DNA of 64,000 nucleotides from Pseudomonas sp. ok272 (lineage in GTDB: Bacteria; Pseudomonadota; Gammaproteobacteria; Pseudomonadales; Pseudomonadaceae): assembly GCF_900109995.1 (NCBI RefSeq), contig NZ_FOCB01000012.1:1-64000 (forward strand), written 5' to 3'. Position 1 is the stretch's first letter. Each line of letters starts with the position of its first letter. The notes under the pieces are model-generated. The model was not told the origin of the DNA and ran no database searches. It saw nothing but the letters and a program-made list of their open reading frames with translations. Positions 42,948 through 51,702 of the stretch are shown here, one piece after another. The translations under genes were made by a program, and so were the position numbers.

Positions 42948-43964
42948 TTACAGCAGCCCGGCCTGGGTCATCAACTCGACCACCTTCTTGCTGTTGAGTT
43001 TGGAGGCATCCACCGCCGGTGCGTCCAACTGCGCCAGGGGCACCAGTTTGGGGTTCGACGCCGCGCCTTTACCAACGGCGTATTCGAAGGAGTTGCCGGT
43101 CTCGAGAATCGCCTGGCCATTCTTGCCGGTGATCCACTGGAGGAATGCCTGGGCCTCTTGCTGGTGCTTGCTGGAGGCCAGGACGCCGCCACCGGAAATG
43201 CTCACGAATGCCCCCGGGTCCTTGTGCTTGAAGTAGTGCAGCGCAGTGTTGTTGCTGTTCTCGCCGGTTTTGTTTTGATCGACGAAGGCGTAGTAGTGAT
43301 AGATCACGCCTGCATCGGCCTGCCCGGCATTGACTGCTTTGAGCACCGCGCTGTTACCACGGTAGGCCGTGGCGTTGGCTTTCATACCCTTGAGCCAGTC
43401 CAGGGTGGCGGCTTCACCCTTGAGTTCGAGCACGGCGGCCACGATGGCCTGGAAGTCCGCACCGGCTGGTGACGCGGCCCAGCGACCTTTCCAGGCGGGC
43501 GTGGCCAGGTCCATCAGCGACTTGGGCAGTTGGGCTTCGGTCAGCTTGCTTTTGTTGTAGACAAACACGGTCGAGCGCGCCGCGATGCCCACCCACTTGC
43601 CCTGGGCTGGACGATACGCTGCACCGACCTGTTCCAGGGTCGAGGATGCCACGGGCGCTAACAGCCCGGCGTTGCTCACCAGCGCCATGGCCGGGGAGTT
43701 CTCGGTGAGGAACACGTCCGCCGCAGAGGCGCTGCCTTCCTGGACCAGTTGGTTACCCATTTCGCTGTCGTCGCCATTACGCAGGGTGACTTTGATTCCC
43801 GTGTCGCGGGTAAAGCCCTCGACCCAGGCCTTGGTCAAGCTCTCATGCTGGGCGTTGTAGACGACGATGCCTTCACTGTCGGACGCGGCATAGGCATGGC
43901 CAGCCCCCAGCAATGCGGTTGCCAGCAACGCGGTCTTTAGAAACGAAGGAAGGCGAGGGTTCAT
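42948..43964 (-). CDS. fbpA: FbpA, periplasmic ferric-iron-binding protein
   Basis: A 338-residue binding protein with signal peptide (LKTALLATALLGAGHAYAAS). The early iron-site segment is GIVVYNAQHES and the late pair of tyrosines in GVIYHYYAFVDQNK matches the Tyr-Tyr ferric ligand of the family. The start at 43964 follows GGAG at 8 nt; the longer frame from 44066 would place the Fur box inside the coding region. It is the first gene of an fbpABC operon, probably repressed by Fur with iron. Confidence 0.94.
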   Translation of the reverse strand: MNPRLPSFLKTALLATALLGAGHAYAASDSEGIVVYNAQHESLTKAWVEGFTRDTGIKVTLRNGDDSEMGNQLVQEGSASAADVFLTENSPAMALVSNAGLLAPVASSTLEQVGAAYRPAQGKWVGIAARSTVFVYNKSKLTEAQLPKSLMDLATPAWKGRWAASPAGADFQAIVAAVLELKGEAATLDWLKGMKANATAYRGNSAVLKAVNAGQADAGVIYHYYAFVDQNKTGENSNNTALHYFKHKDPGAFVSISGGGVLASSKHQQEAQAFLQWITGKNGQAILETGNSFEYAVGKGAASNPKLVPLAQLDAPAVDASKLNSKKVVELMTQAGLL

Positions 43965-44045
43965 TATTAAGCTCCAGCAAAATAGTTTAAGAATCGGATG
44001 GGCGAGCCTTGAAGGTGTTCCTGCGGCATTGCGTACGACTCGCCA

Positions 44046-44064
44046 AACAATGCGAATCATTCGC
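44046..44064. promoter_or_regulatory. Fur box upstream of fbpA
   Basis: AACAATGCGAATCATTCGC matches the consensus GATAATGATAATCATTATC at 13 of 19 positions, including the central AATCATT. It lies about 80 bp upstream of the fbpA start in the expected promoter zone. Confidence 0.75.
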
Positions 44065-44209
44065 AAACCCTGGCGGACAATTTAGGGTGGCGGATGAGAA
44101 AAAAACATTAAAAGAATGTTTAATAAGTGTTGTTCGTATTTAGATTCTGGCATTTAGAAGCAAAAAAAGTCGAACACCACGGACATGGCGTTCGACCTCT
44201 GGGCAGCGC

Positions 44210-45724
44210 CTAGGGAAGGGTTGGAATGAATGCCACGCTGGCGTCGGTGCGTGGGTGCAGCAAGCGTTCGCCGTTATCGGGCTGGGTCACCACCACCTGG
44301 TGATCGGTCCCCAGGTAGTCCAATGGCAGCGGTTCGCCGCGACGATAGTGGGCGACGATGATGGTGCGCCGGGGGTTCCACGTCTGGCCGCTGGTGTGCT
44401 CCAGCCAGGCCATGAACTGCGCACTGCTGCCCTGGCGGGGAAAGTCCTGGGAGGCGGCTACGTAGTAGAACGGGGCGCCGTGGTTTTGCAGGTACATCGG
44501 CACTTTGTTGTCGACGTCGACCATGACCATGCGCCATTGATTCCACGGGGCGATCCGGCTGGCCTGGGCCTTGACGTCGTCGCCGAACTGCATCACGCCA
44601 CCGCCGCCGTTGCTCCAGGGCGCGATGATGCCCAGCACCAACAACACCAGCGCGCCGGCCACGCCGAAGCCGATGCGCCAGCCACGACCGACCCGCGCTT
44701 GATCCCACTGGCGGGTGACCCACCAGGCGGCCAGCAGTTGGGCGAACGGCACCAGCGGCAACACGTAGTAGCTGCGGCGACTGCCACTGGCGGTGAAGAA
44801 TAGAAACAGCAAGCCCAGGCTCCAGACCAACCAGCGCGCGTTTGGCTCCAGGCCGCGCCAGTTGCGCGCCGCCACCCACAGCCCCAACAGCCAGAACGGG
44901 GCCCAGGGCAGGGTGTAGACCGGCAGGTAAATCAGGTAGGTGTAAATCGGCCCGAACTGGTCGAACGGCTGGAAGAAGCGCACCACGTTCTCCCGGAACA
45001 CCAGCCCCAGGCCGCTTTGGCCGTAGGTAGGTGCACCGTAGAAGTGCGACAGCACGAACGGCAGCCCATACACCGCCGCGCCCACGATCAACGCGGCGCA
45101 CAGGCGTAGGTTGAGGTGACGTCTCCAGCGCCCGTCGTGCAACAGATGGGGCAGCAACACCAGGCCTGGCAGGATGAAGCCGATCAAGCCTTTGAACAGC
45201 GAGGTGATCGACAACAACAGGAAGAACACGCAGTAGCGACTGAGTCGCGTGTCGTCCGGCCCGCGCCAGTACCACCAGATCGCCGCCAACACCCCGCAGA
45301 CCGTGAGGATATCGGCGGTCGCCACCCGCGCCCAGAACACGAAGTAGAAGGTCGTGGCCAACATCCAGCCGGCGATCAGGCCGGTGCCACGGCGAAACAG
45401 CTGTTCACCGATCAAGTACACCAACCAGACACTCAGCCAGGCGGCAATCACCGAAGACAGGCGCAGGGACCAGTGCCCCAGGCCGCCGGTGAACCAACTG
45501 GCGGCAGTAATCAGCCAGTAGGAGGGCAACGGCTTGTCGTAGTAGGCGCCGCCCATGAGGTATGGGTCGAAATAGTCAGCGCTTTGCAGCATCTGCACGG
45601 CGATGTTGGCCCAGCGGGTCTCCGGGCCCCACAGCTCCCGGCTGCCCAAGCCCAGTAGTAGCAACAGTGCCGAGGCGGCCAGCAGGATCAGTAGCGCGCG
45701 CGTGTCGTTGTGCCGCGAGGTCAT
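44210..45724 (-). CDS. ArnT-like GT-C glycosyltransferase
   Basis: A 504-residue polytopic protein with the ArnT-like first loop GSRELWGPETRWANIAVQML and GGAYYDKPLPSYWL, roughly eleven membrane helices and a C-terminal periplasmic part. It is shorter than ArnT, and the loop motif has GPETRW where ArnT has IPDETRY. It therefore probably uses another lipid-linked sugar or acceptor. It is 21 nt downstream of a true ArnT copy and must be co-transcribed with it. The activity is inferred only from fold and context. Confidence 0.86.
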   Translation of the reverse strand: MTSRHNDTRALLILLAASALLLLLGLGSRELWGPETRWANIAVQMLQSADYFDPYLMGGAYYDKPLPSYWLITAASWFTGGLGHWSLRLSSVIAAWLSVWLVYLIGEQLFRRGTGLIAGWMLATTFYFVFWARVATADILTVCGVLAAIWWYWRGPDDTRLSRYCVFFLLLSITSLFKGLIGFILPGLVLLPHLLHDGRWRRHLNLRLCAALIVGAAVYGLPFVLSHFYGAPTYGQSGLGLVFRENVVRFFQPFDQFGPIYTYLIYLPVYTLPWAPFWLLGLWVAARNWRGLEPNARWLVWSLGLLFLFFTASGSRRSYYVLPLVPFAQLLAAWWVTRQWDQARVGRGWRIGFGVAGALVLLVLGIIAPWSNGGGGVMQFGDDVKAQASRIAPWNQWRMVMVDVDNKVPMYLQNHGAPFYYVAASQDFPRQGSSAQFMAWLEHTSGQTWNPRRTIIVAHYRRGEPLPLDYLGTDHQVVVTQPDNGERLLHPRTDASVAFIPTLP

Positions 45725-45745
45725 GGGGATCGTCCGGTGCCAGGG

Positions 45746-47395
45746 TCAGGGTTGTTTCGCGAAGATCAGGATCTGCAGGTTGCCGCGTCGATAGCGCTGG
45801 CCATCGATAGGCAGCAGCGCCACTTCCTGCTCCTCGGCAACATTGTTGACCCGCATCACCACACCGACCGAGCCTTTTTTACGGGCCTCTGTCATCCATT
45901 GCTGGACCCCGGCCATGTCCACTTTGCGCGACTGCGCTTCGGGGAACGAGGTGCCGTATTTCAACTCGCCAACGGTGTTGTACAGGTCCACCTGGGAGCG
46001 CTTTACCCGCCACGCCAAGGCCGACGCCGCACCCAGGTCGTTACTGAGCAGGGACGAGGTTTCACTGAGCGCCGGCAGGTGCTCGGCAATGAACTGGTCG
46101 GGCATCTTGCTGTTGACCACCGTGGCCGGCATCGCCGCGGGCAGCAGCGCCACCAGCAACCAGATCCCCAGCGCCGGCATGCCCCAGAACACCAGTGGGC
46201 GCAGGGCTTGCAAGGCGTTGGCGAGGATCCAGCCGACCAGCACGATGAAGCCCAGGGACAGGGCAAACATCTCGGTGTTTTCAAACAGTTCGCGGGTCAA
46301 TTGCAGGTAGATCAAGACGATCAGCGCAACCAACGCCATGGCCGCGTTCAGCAGGCCGTTGATGCGGATTGCCCGGCCGTGTGCCTGGCTGACCTTGTCC
46401 ATCAGCGTGTTGGCCATCAGCAACGCCAGTGGCAGCAGGCACGGCATGATATAGGTCGGCAGCTTGCCCTTGCTCAGGCTGAAGATCGCCAAGGGCACCA
46501 GGAGCCACAGCAACAGGAAGCCGGTACCGGCCTGGGTTTTGGATTTCCAGGCCTGGGCCAGCGTCGAGGGCAGCAGCGCCGCCCACGGCAGGCACGCCAC
46601 CACCATGATCGGCCCGAAGAACCACCACGGCCGGGTGTGCTGGGCGTCATCGGCGGAGAAACGGCGGATGTGCTCGTTCCAGAAGAAGAACCGCCAGAAG
46701 TCGGGCTCCTGGCTGTGGATCGCCAGGGCCCAGGGCAAGCTGACGACAATCGCCACCACCAGTGCCACCGGGCCATAGCGCAGCAGTTCACCAAAGCGCC
46801 GTTGCCAAATCATATAGGGCACGGCCACCACTACCGGCAGCAGCCAAGCGAGAAAGCCCTTGGTCATGAAGCCCATGCCGCAGGCCAGGCCCACCAATGC
46901 CCAGGCGCCGAGCTTGCCACGCACACTGCGGTTGTCCAGGGCGAACCACAGTGCAACCAGGCTCAGGTTGACCCATAAGGTGAATTGCGGATCGAGGTTG
47001 GAGTAACCGGCCTGGCCCGCCACCAAGCCAAAGCTCATGTAGAGCAGGGCGGCCGCGAAGCTTTTGCGCGGATCGTTCCATAGACGACGGGCAATCAGGT
47101 AGGCCAGCCAGACACTCAAGCCGGTGCTGAGCGCCGAAGCAATCCGTACCCCGAACAGGTTCTCGCCAAAGATGGCCTGGCCGATGGCGATCATCCAGTA
47201 GCCGGCCGCCGGTTTTTCGAAGTAGCGAAAGCCCATGAAGTGTGGAGAGACCCAGTCACCACTGTGCAACATCTCCTGGCTGATCTGCGCGTAGCGCGGT
47301 TCATCGGGAATCCACAGGCCGTGGGTCATCAGGGGGAGCAGGTAGAACAGGCCGAAGGCCAGCAGCAGGCAAGGTAAACCCCAGCGCTTGATCAT
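45746..47395 (-). CDS. arnT: Second ArnT, lipid A 4-amino-4-deoxy-L-arabinosyltransferase paralogue
   Basis: A 549-residue protein, the same length as the operon ArnT at 32121-33770 and strongly similar throughout. The acidic loop HGLWIPDEPRYAQISQEML, FEKPAAGYWMIAIGQAIFG and IARRLWNDPRKSFAAALLYM recur with few changes. The residues of the first loop needed for activity are present, so it should be functional. Being about 12 kb away and paired with another glycosyltransferase, it probably has its own promoter and regulation. The 290-bp upstream region (47396-47688) shows no recognised operator. Confidence 0.94.
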   Translation of the reverse strand: MIKRWGLPCLLLAFGLFYLLPLMTHGLWIPDEPRYAQISQEMLHSGDWVSPHFMGFRYFEKPAAGYWMIAIGQAIFGENLFGVRIASALSTGLSVWLAYLIARRLWNDPRKSFAAALLYMSFGLVAGQAGYSNLDPQFTLWVNLSLVALWFALDNRSVRGKLGAWALVGLACGMGFMTKGFLAWLLPVVVAVPYMIWQRRFGELLRYGPVALVVAIVVSLPWALAIHSQEPDFWRFFFWNEHIRRFSADDAQHTRPWWFFGPIMVVACLPWAALLPSTLAQAWKSKTQAGTGFLLLWLLVPLAIFSLSKGKLPTYIMPCLLPLALLMANTLMDKVSQAHGRAIRINGLLNAAMALVALIVLIYLQLTRELFENTEMFALSLGFIVLVGWILANALQALRPLVFWGMPALGIWLLVALLPAAMPATVVNSKMPDQFIAEHLPALSETSSLLSNDLGAASALAWRVKRSQVDLYNTVGELKYGTSFPEAQSRKVDMAGVQQWMTEARKKGSVGVVMRVNNVAEEQEVALLPIDGQRYRRGNLQILIFAKQP

Positions 47396-47688
47396 TTACC
47401 CATCACTCCTTGTGGTTGACTGGACGCTTGCCAGTGCCCGGCAGGCGCACGCAATGCTGATGGTAGATAGGTTTACGGGTGCTCTTCATGAGACGGCCTT
47501 GATATTGAATGACAGTAAAGTGCGTAACTTTCCCCGGCGCGAACGCTCGCGCAGCGAGTTACCCTCTGGCAGGCAAAGTGTTTACATATAAAAGGGATGA
47601 GTCTACGAAGCACAACCTGTCCGGTTGCTGTAAGGATCTATGACGTCCCTGCTACACAGGCAACTCTAGTTCAATTGCCGGATGACGC

Positions 47689-48378
47689 TCACTGTGTGGC
47701 AACGCGTTGACGCAGCACAGTGCTCCAGTCTGCGGAGTTGATCGTTCCGAGTACCTTCAGTTGCCCTTCGGCTGTGATCGAAACGAACAGTGCGCTGGTG
47801 TATTGGCTGGTCGCGGCATGCTTGAAGCCGGTCTGGGCCTCGAAGTCGCTGATGCAACCGCTGTGCGTCACCAGCACCAGATTGCGATGTGCGGTCTTGT
47901 GCGCCACGACGTCGTCGCGCATGGTCTTGCCGCATTCCACCAGCCAATCCTGTTTGGCGGCCTCTTTGCCAAACATGTACTGCGCGGTTTGCAGGGTGCG
48001 CGTGGCGGGGCTGCTGAACACGTCCGCCCGCTCCATGCCCAGGCCATTGAACCCGTGGCCCACGTCGGTGGAAGCCATGCTACCGACTTGAGTGATGCCA
48101 TCGGCAGGGCCCAGGCAAGGGTTGGTCGACTGGTCGCAACGCTCGGCGTGGCGCACCAGCACGGCAATCTCGCCCGCTTGCCAGTGCTCGAAAAGCTGGG
48201 ACTTTGCCAGTTGATTGCCATCTGCCAGCAACACGGGGGATCTTGTCCACCAGACCAGCCCCATCACCAGCGCGCCGACAAGCACGACGCCTGTCACTAG
48301 CGCCAGTTTCATGAACTTGCGCTTGATGGGCTGCCGGGACGGCGCCATGGGCAATGCGGGGCTCACCATGCCTTTCAC
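47689..48378 (-). CDS. Ais/PmrG-like membrane-anchored histidine phosphatase
   Basis: A 229-residue protein with a short basic tail, one membrane helix (about 24-44, LALVTGVVLVGALVMGLVWW) and a periplasmic histidine-phosphatase domain. The phosphoacceptor motif is AVLVRHAERCDQS and the second His is in LVLVTHSGCISDF. Ais of enterobacteria, which also neighbours arn genes, removes phosphate from LPS core heptose; the same role is inferred here. GTG 48378 has AAGGA about 10 nt upstream. Similar domains act on other phosphates, so the substrate is not certain. Confidence 0.83.
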   Translation of the reverse strand: MKGMVSPALPMAPSRQPIKRKFMKLALVTGVVLVGALVMGLVWWTRSPVLLADGNQLAKSQLFEHWQAGEIAVLVRHAERCDQSTNPCLGPADGITQVGSMASTDVGHGFNGLGMERADVFSSPATRTLQTAQYMFGKEAAKQDWLVECGKTMRDDVVAHKTAHRNLVLVTHSGCISDFEAQTGFKHAATSQYTSALFVSITAEGQLKVLGTINSADWSTVLRQRVATQ

Positions 48379-48752
48379 CAGTCAGTAATCCTTGATCAAT
48401 AAATATGAGTACCGATAAGCAAAGGCAGTCCAAATAAAACAACCCATGGCCCATCTGTGAGGGGAATGTAGAAGGTAGCAGGTGGGGGAGAAGTGAAACG
48501 GATGTGAAAAATTCGATGACGAAAATAACGCTGCATATACAGTTGCAAATCATTTCAATTAAGTGACATCGCCAGCGCACACGGCATGCAGTTATTACAT
48601 GATGTGCATACCTTCAATTAATCTCTTGAAGACGCAAGTTTAGGGGCGGGTTTATCTCTCGGATTTAGCTTACATACACTGTAACGCGTTGGGTTTAAGA
48701 GAAGCTGAGGCGCCCCGGCCCCATCATCGACCGTTGGGAGTACGCACTTGAA
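48379..48752. promoter_or_regulatory. Divergent intergenic region with inverted repeat
   Basis: The 374-bp gap between the phosphatase and regulator genes is AT-rich. A perfect inverted repeat CTTCAA-N8-TTGAAG lies at 48612-48631, about 120 bp before the regulator start. No small gene is convincing. Confidence 0.45.
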
Positions 48753-49967
48753 ATGGATGCCCTGATCACCGCCGCCGCACGTGCGTTGGCCGCAGGCGAC
48801 CCGTTGGCGGCGCTGGACCGTGTCGCCCTGCGCGAGGATGCGCCTGCGCTGGCGTTGCGTGGCATCGCCATGGCGCAACTCGGTGAGTTTGCCCGCGCCA
48901 GGGCCTTGCTCGAAAAATCGGCGCGGGCCTTTGATCCCCATGAACGGGTGGCCCGTGCCCGCTGTGCCGTCGCGCAGGCGGAGATCGCCTTTGCCTCGCG
49001 CGACCTGGGGTGGCCGACCAAGGCCCTGGAGGCGGCCTGCACCACCCTTGAGCGCCAGGGCGACCGCATCAACGCAGCCCATGGACGCTATCTCACCTTG
49101 CGTCGCTTGTTGTTGATCGGCCGGCTGGATGAGGCCGAGCGGCGCCTGGCTGAATTCGATCCGGAGTCCCTGCCTGCGGCCTTGCAGGCCATCCACGCCC
49201 TGATCGTCGCCGGGATCGCCCTGAGGCGCCAAGATGGCCAAGCGGCGCGCACGGCATTGCGGCGGGCCACATCGGCGGCCCACCGTGCGGCGATCCCGGC
49301 GCTGCGCGGGGAAGTCGAAAGCGCCTGGCAGCTCCTCGATGCCCCGGCGGCGCGCCTGATGCGTGGGGGGCACGCGCAGCTTGTGCGCTTGGAGCAGGTG
49401 CAAGCGTTGCTGGGCTCGGGCGCCCTGGTGCTGGACCTGCGTCGGCAACTGGTACAGCACGCGGGGGTGGTGGTTTCCCTCGCTGGCCGGCCCGTGCTGC
49501 TGGCGCTGCTGGCGATGGTGGGACAACACTGGCCCGAGGCCGTCACCCGGGAAACCCTGATCGCCGAGGTGTTTCGCCTGCCGCATCCAGACGAATCCCA
49601 GCGGGCGCGCTTGCGCGTGGAAATCGGTCGACTGCGGCGATTGTTGCGGCCACTGGCGAGCCTGATCGCAACCCCGCGCGGCTTCGCCCTGGTGCCGCAG
49701 GCCGCTGACGTGGCGGTGCTGGGTTGGCCGGTCGACGGCCCCCACACGGCGGTGCTGGCGGTGCTGATGGACGGCGAGTCCTGGTCCAGTTCCGCCCTGG
49801 CCCTGGCCCTGGGTGTCAGCCAACGCAGCGTGCAACGGGCGTTGGACAGCCTGGCCGCGGCCGGCAAGGTGCAGGCCTTCGGCCGCGGGCGGGTGAGGCG
49901 CTGGGCGACGCCGCCCGTGCCTGGATTCGCGACGACTTTGTTACTCCCGCTGCCGTGGTCTTACTGA
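48753..49967 (+). CDS. Winged-helix/TPR-like regulatory protein of unknown role
   Basis: A 404-residue soluble protein. Residues about 1-190 are alpha-helical and Ala/Leu/Arg-rich with TPR-like pairs (ALALRGIAMAQLGEFARAR, ALLEKSARAFDPHERVARA). Residues about 240-315 resemble an OmpR/BTAD-type winged helix (GRPVLLALLAMVGQHWPEA, RARLRVEIGRLRRLL). Residues about 335-395 form a second helix-turn-helix (SSALALALGVSQRSVQRALD). It looks like a transcription regulator without a known family name. It precedes the beta-propeller gene by 38 nt, so the two are probably one operon. Confidence 0.78.
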   Translation: MDALITAAARALAAGDPLAALDRVALREDAPALALRGIAMAQLGEFARARALLEKSARAFDPHERVARARCAVAQAEIAFASRDLGWPTKALEAACTTLERQGDRINAAHGRYLTLRRLLLIGRLDEAERRLAEFDPESLPAALQAIHALIVAGIALRRQDGQAARTALRRATSAAHRAAIPALRGEVESAWQLLDAPAARLMRGGHAQLVRLEQVQALLGSGALVLDLRRQLVQHAGVVVSLAGRPVLLALLAMVGQHWPEAVTRETLIAEVFRLPHPDESQRARLRVEIGRLRRLLRPLASLIATPRGFALVPQAADVAVLGWPVDGPHTAVLAVLMDGESWSSSALALALGVSQRSVQRALDSLAAAGKVQAFGRGRVRRWATPPVPGFATTLLLPLPWSY

Positions 49968-50005
49968 TTAGCCTGTACTCACCCACCCACGAGGAGAATG
50001 TCAGC

Positions 50006-50641
50006 ATGAAACGTTCAACAGCCAAAATTGTGCGTGAATACGGGCCCTTTGCCGGGATTGAAGGTGTGCACGGCGTGACCTGGGACGGTGAGCGCGTCTG
50101 GTTCGCCAGCAACGCAGGGCTTAATACCCTGGACCCGCAGGACGATCAGCCCCAGCTCAAGTTCAGCATGGCCGCCGATGCCGGTACGGCCTTCGATGGC
50201 CAGCACCTGTACCAGATCGCCGAGAACCAGATCCATACAATCGACCCGCACAGCGGGCGCATCCTGGGCTCCATCCCGGCGCCGGGCGGCAGTGATTCGG
50301 GGCTGACCTGGGCCGAAGGCACGCTGTGGGTAGGCCAGTATCGCGACCGCAAGATCCACCAGATCGACCCCGCGAGCGGCAAGATCCTGCGTACCCTGGA
50401 GTCCAATCGCTTTGTCACGGGCGTGACCTGGGTCGACGGCGAGTTCTGGCACGGCACCTGGGACGCCGACGAGCAATGCAGCGAGTTGCGGCGAATCGAC
50501 CCCAACACCGCCGAAGTCCTGGAAACGGTCGAAATGCCGGCCGGCGTCGTGGTCTCGGGCCTGGAGTCCGATGGGGGCGACACGTTCTACTGCGGCGGCG
50601 GCTGGCACGGCGAACTCAGGGCCGTCCGGCGACCTCGCTGA
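50006..50641 (+). CDS. Small beta-propeller protein (SMP-30/glutamine-cyclotransferase-like fold)
   Basis: A 211-residue protein without a signal peptide. It is made of repeated four-strand units in which a Trp recurs (GVTWDGERVWFASNAGL, GLTWAEGTLWVGQYRDRK, GVTWVDGEFWHGTWDADE), each followed by an IDPxSGxIL turn. That is the signature of a beta-propeller, but it has only about five blades, and I cannot name an enzyme active site. GAGGAG lies 10 nt upstream. It is downstream of, and probably controlled with, the regulator at 48753. A REP follows. Confidence 0.8.
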   Translation: MKRSTAKIVREYGPFAGIEGVHGVTWDGERVWFASNAGLNTLDPQDDQPQLKFSMAADAGTAFDGQHLYQIAENQIHTIDPHSGRILGSIPAPGGSDSGLTWAEGTLWVGQYRDRKIHQIDPASGKILRTLESNRFVTGVTWVDGEFWHGTWDADEQCSELRRIDPNTAEVLETVEMPAGVVVSGLESDGGDTFYCGGGWHGELRAVRRPR

Positions 50642-50651
50642 ACCCGCCACC

Positions 50652-50684
50652 TGTGGCGAGCGATCCTGCTCGCCGCAGGGCTTT
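50652..50684. repeat. REP palindrome
   Basis: TGTGGCGAGCGATCCTGCTCGCCGCA is a single REP hairpin between two convergent genes. Confidence 0.7.
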
Positions 50685-50727
50685 CCACACGCCTGCCACG
50701 TCTGCGCTGCCGGGCTTGATCGTCGTG

Positions 50728-51384
50728 CTACGGGGTGGGCTCGGCCGTGCAATGGGTCTCCCCGCTGCCGGGCTTCTGGAACAGCGCGTCATTGCCGCTG
50801 GACCAGAAACTGTACTCACCCAGGCCGTCGGTGCCGGTGTAGCGCTGGTCCGCCGAACTGGGCATCTGGATCAGGCTGGCCGAGCTGGCGCCCCACTTGA
50901 GGTAGACCACATCGGGCCTGGCCCGGAAGAAGGTCGCGGCCAGCGGCACGCTCAGGCCGGCGCAGCGAAACGCCACGGGGCCATCCGTGAGGCGGTCCGG
51001 GTCCTTGGTCCGGGCAATGGCCGAACCTTGGCGCAACTGATAGGCCCGCTCGGCATAGCGGGCGAGGGTGCACGACTTGGGTTGTGCCTGGGCGGCGCAC
51101 TGGTTGCGTTCCAGGGCCCAGAACTGCTGGGCGTCGACCACCTTGTCCGGCGGCGGTACCGCGTGCACGTCGGTGAGCACCAGGCGGTACAGGCGCGTCA
51201 GTTCCTTTTCCATGCGCAGCAGTTGTGGATCGCGGCACACCAGTTTCTCGATGACTGCCGTGGTCGTGGCGCAGTTGAAGCTGGTCGTGGGGGCCGGGGT
51301 GAAGGTCTCGGCACGGCTGCCGTCAAGGGCCGCCAGGGTACTGGCAGCGAGCAGGCAGGTGCACATGCGCTTGGCCGCGTTCAT
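50728..51384 (-). CDS. Exported LprI-MliC fusion, lysozyme-inhibitor-like protein
   Basis: A 218-residue exported protein with a signal peptide (about 1-24). Residues 36-120 match the LprI/DUF1311 domain, with four Cys (38, 50, 96, 105) and ERNQCAAQAQPKSC. Residues 137-213 resemble MliC, the inhibitor of C-type lysozyme, with FRCAGLSVPLAATF, Cys141 and Cys212, and FWSSGNDALF. Inhibitor loops differ from typical MliC: the Lys of the WxKG-like segment is replaced by Ser. No lipobox is clear, so it may be soluble in the periplasm. It probably protects against host or amoebal lysozyme, but that is not tested here. Confidence 0.85.
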   Translation of the reverse strand: MNAAKRMCTCLLAASTLAALDGSRAETFTPAPTTSFNCATTTAVIEKLVCRDPQLLRMEKELTRLYRLVLTDVHAVPPPDKVVDAQQFWALERNQCAAQAQPKSCTLARYAERAYQLRQGSAIARTKDPDRLTDGPVAFRCAGLSVPLAATFFRARPDVVYLKWGASSASLIQMPSSADQRYTGTDGLGEYSFWSSGNDALFQKPGSGETHCTAEPTP

Positions 51385-51702
51385 TGCAGTTCACTCGATT
51401 CAGGTCTCTACAGGTTAGAAGGCTGTGGCGAAAAGGTGAGGGTAAAGCAGGGAGAAAGGCCTCCGGATGTCGAAGAAAGCGAGTGGCGAGCAAGCTCGCT
51501 CGCCACAGGCGGTGTGTCACTTTTGGGCGCATGCCTGGGCGTTTCAGTAGCACGGTGAGGTGTTACGCGCGCTTCATCGCGTTACGCGTAGCGGGCAATT
51601 ATCTGCTTAATCAATAGCTTGAGTTTTTGGCGAGGCAATGGCGCGCATTTTGCTTTTATGCATCCGTGGATAATTGGATACAAAAATACAAAAGGTCATG
51701 AC
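51385..51702. other. Intergenic region with one REP
   Basis: A REP palindrome (GTGGCGAGCAAGCTCGCTCGCCAC, 51484-51507) lies between the divergent genes. Near the GntR start, GGATAATTGGATACAAAAATAC (about 51667-51691, slightly overlapping two GGATA motifs) could be its operator. No other feature was found. Confidence 0.5.
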
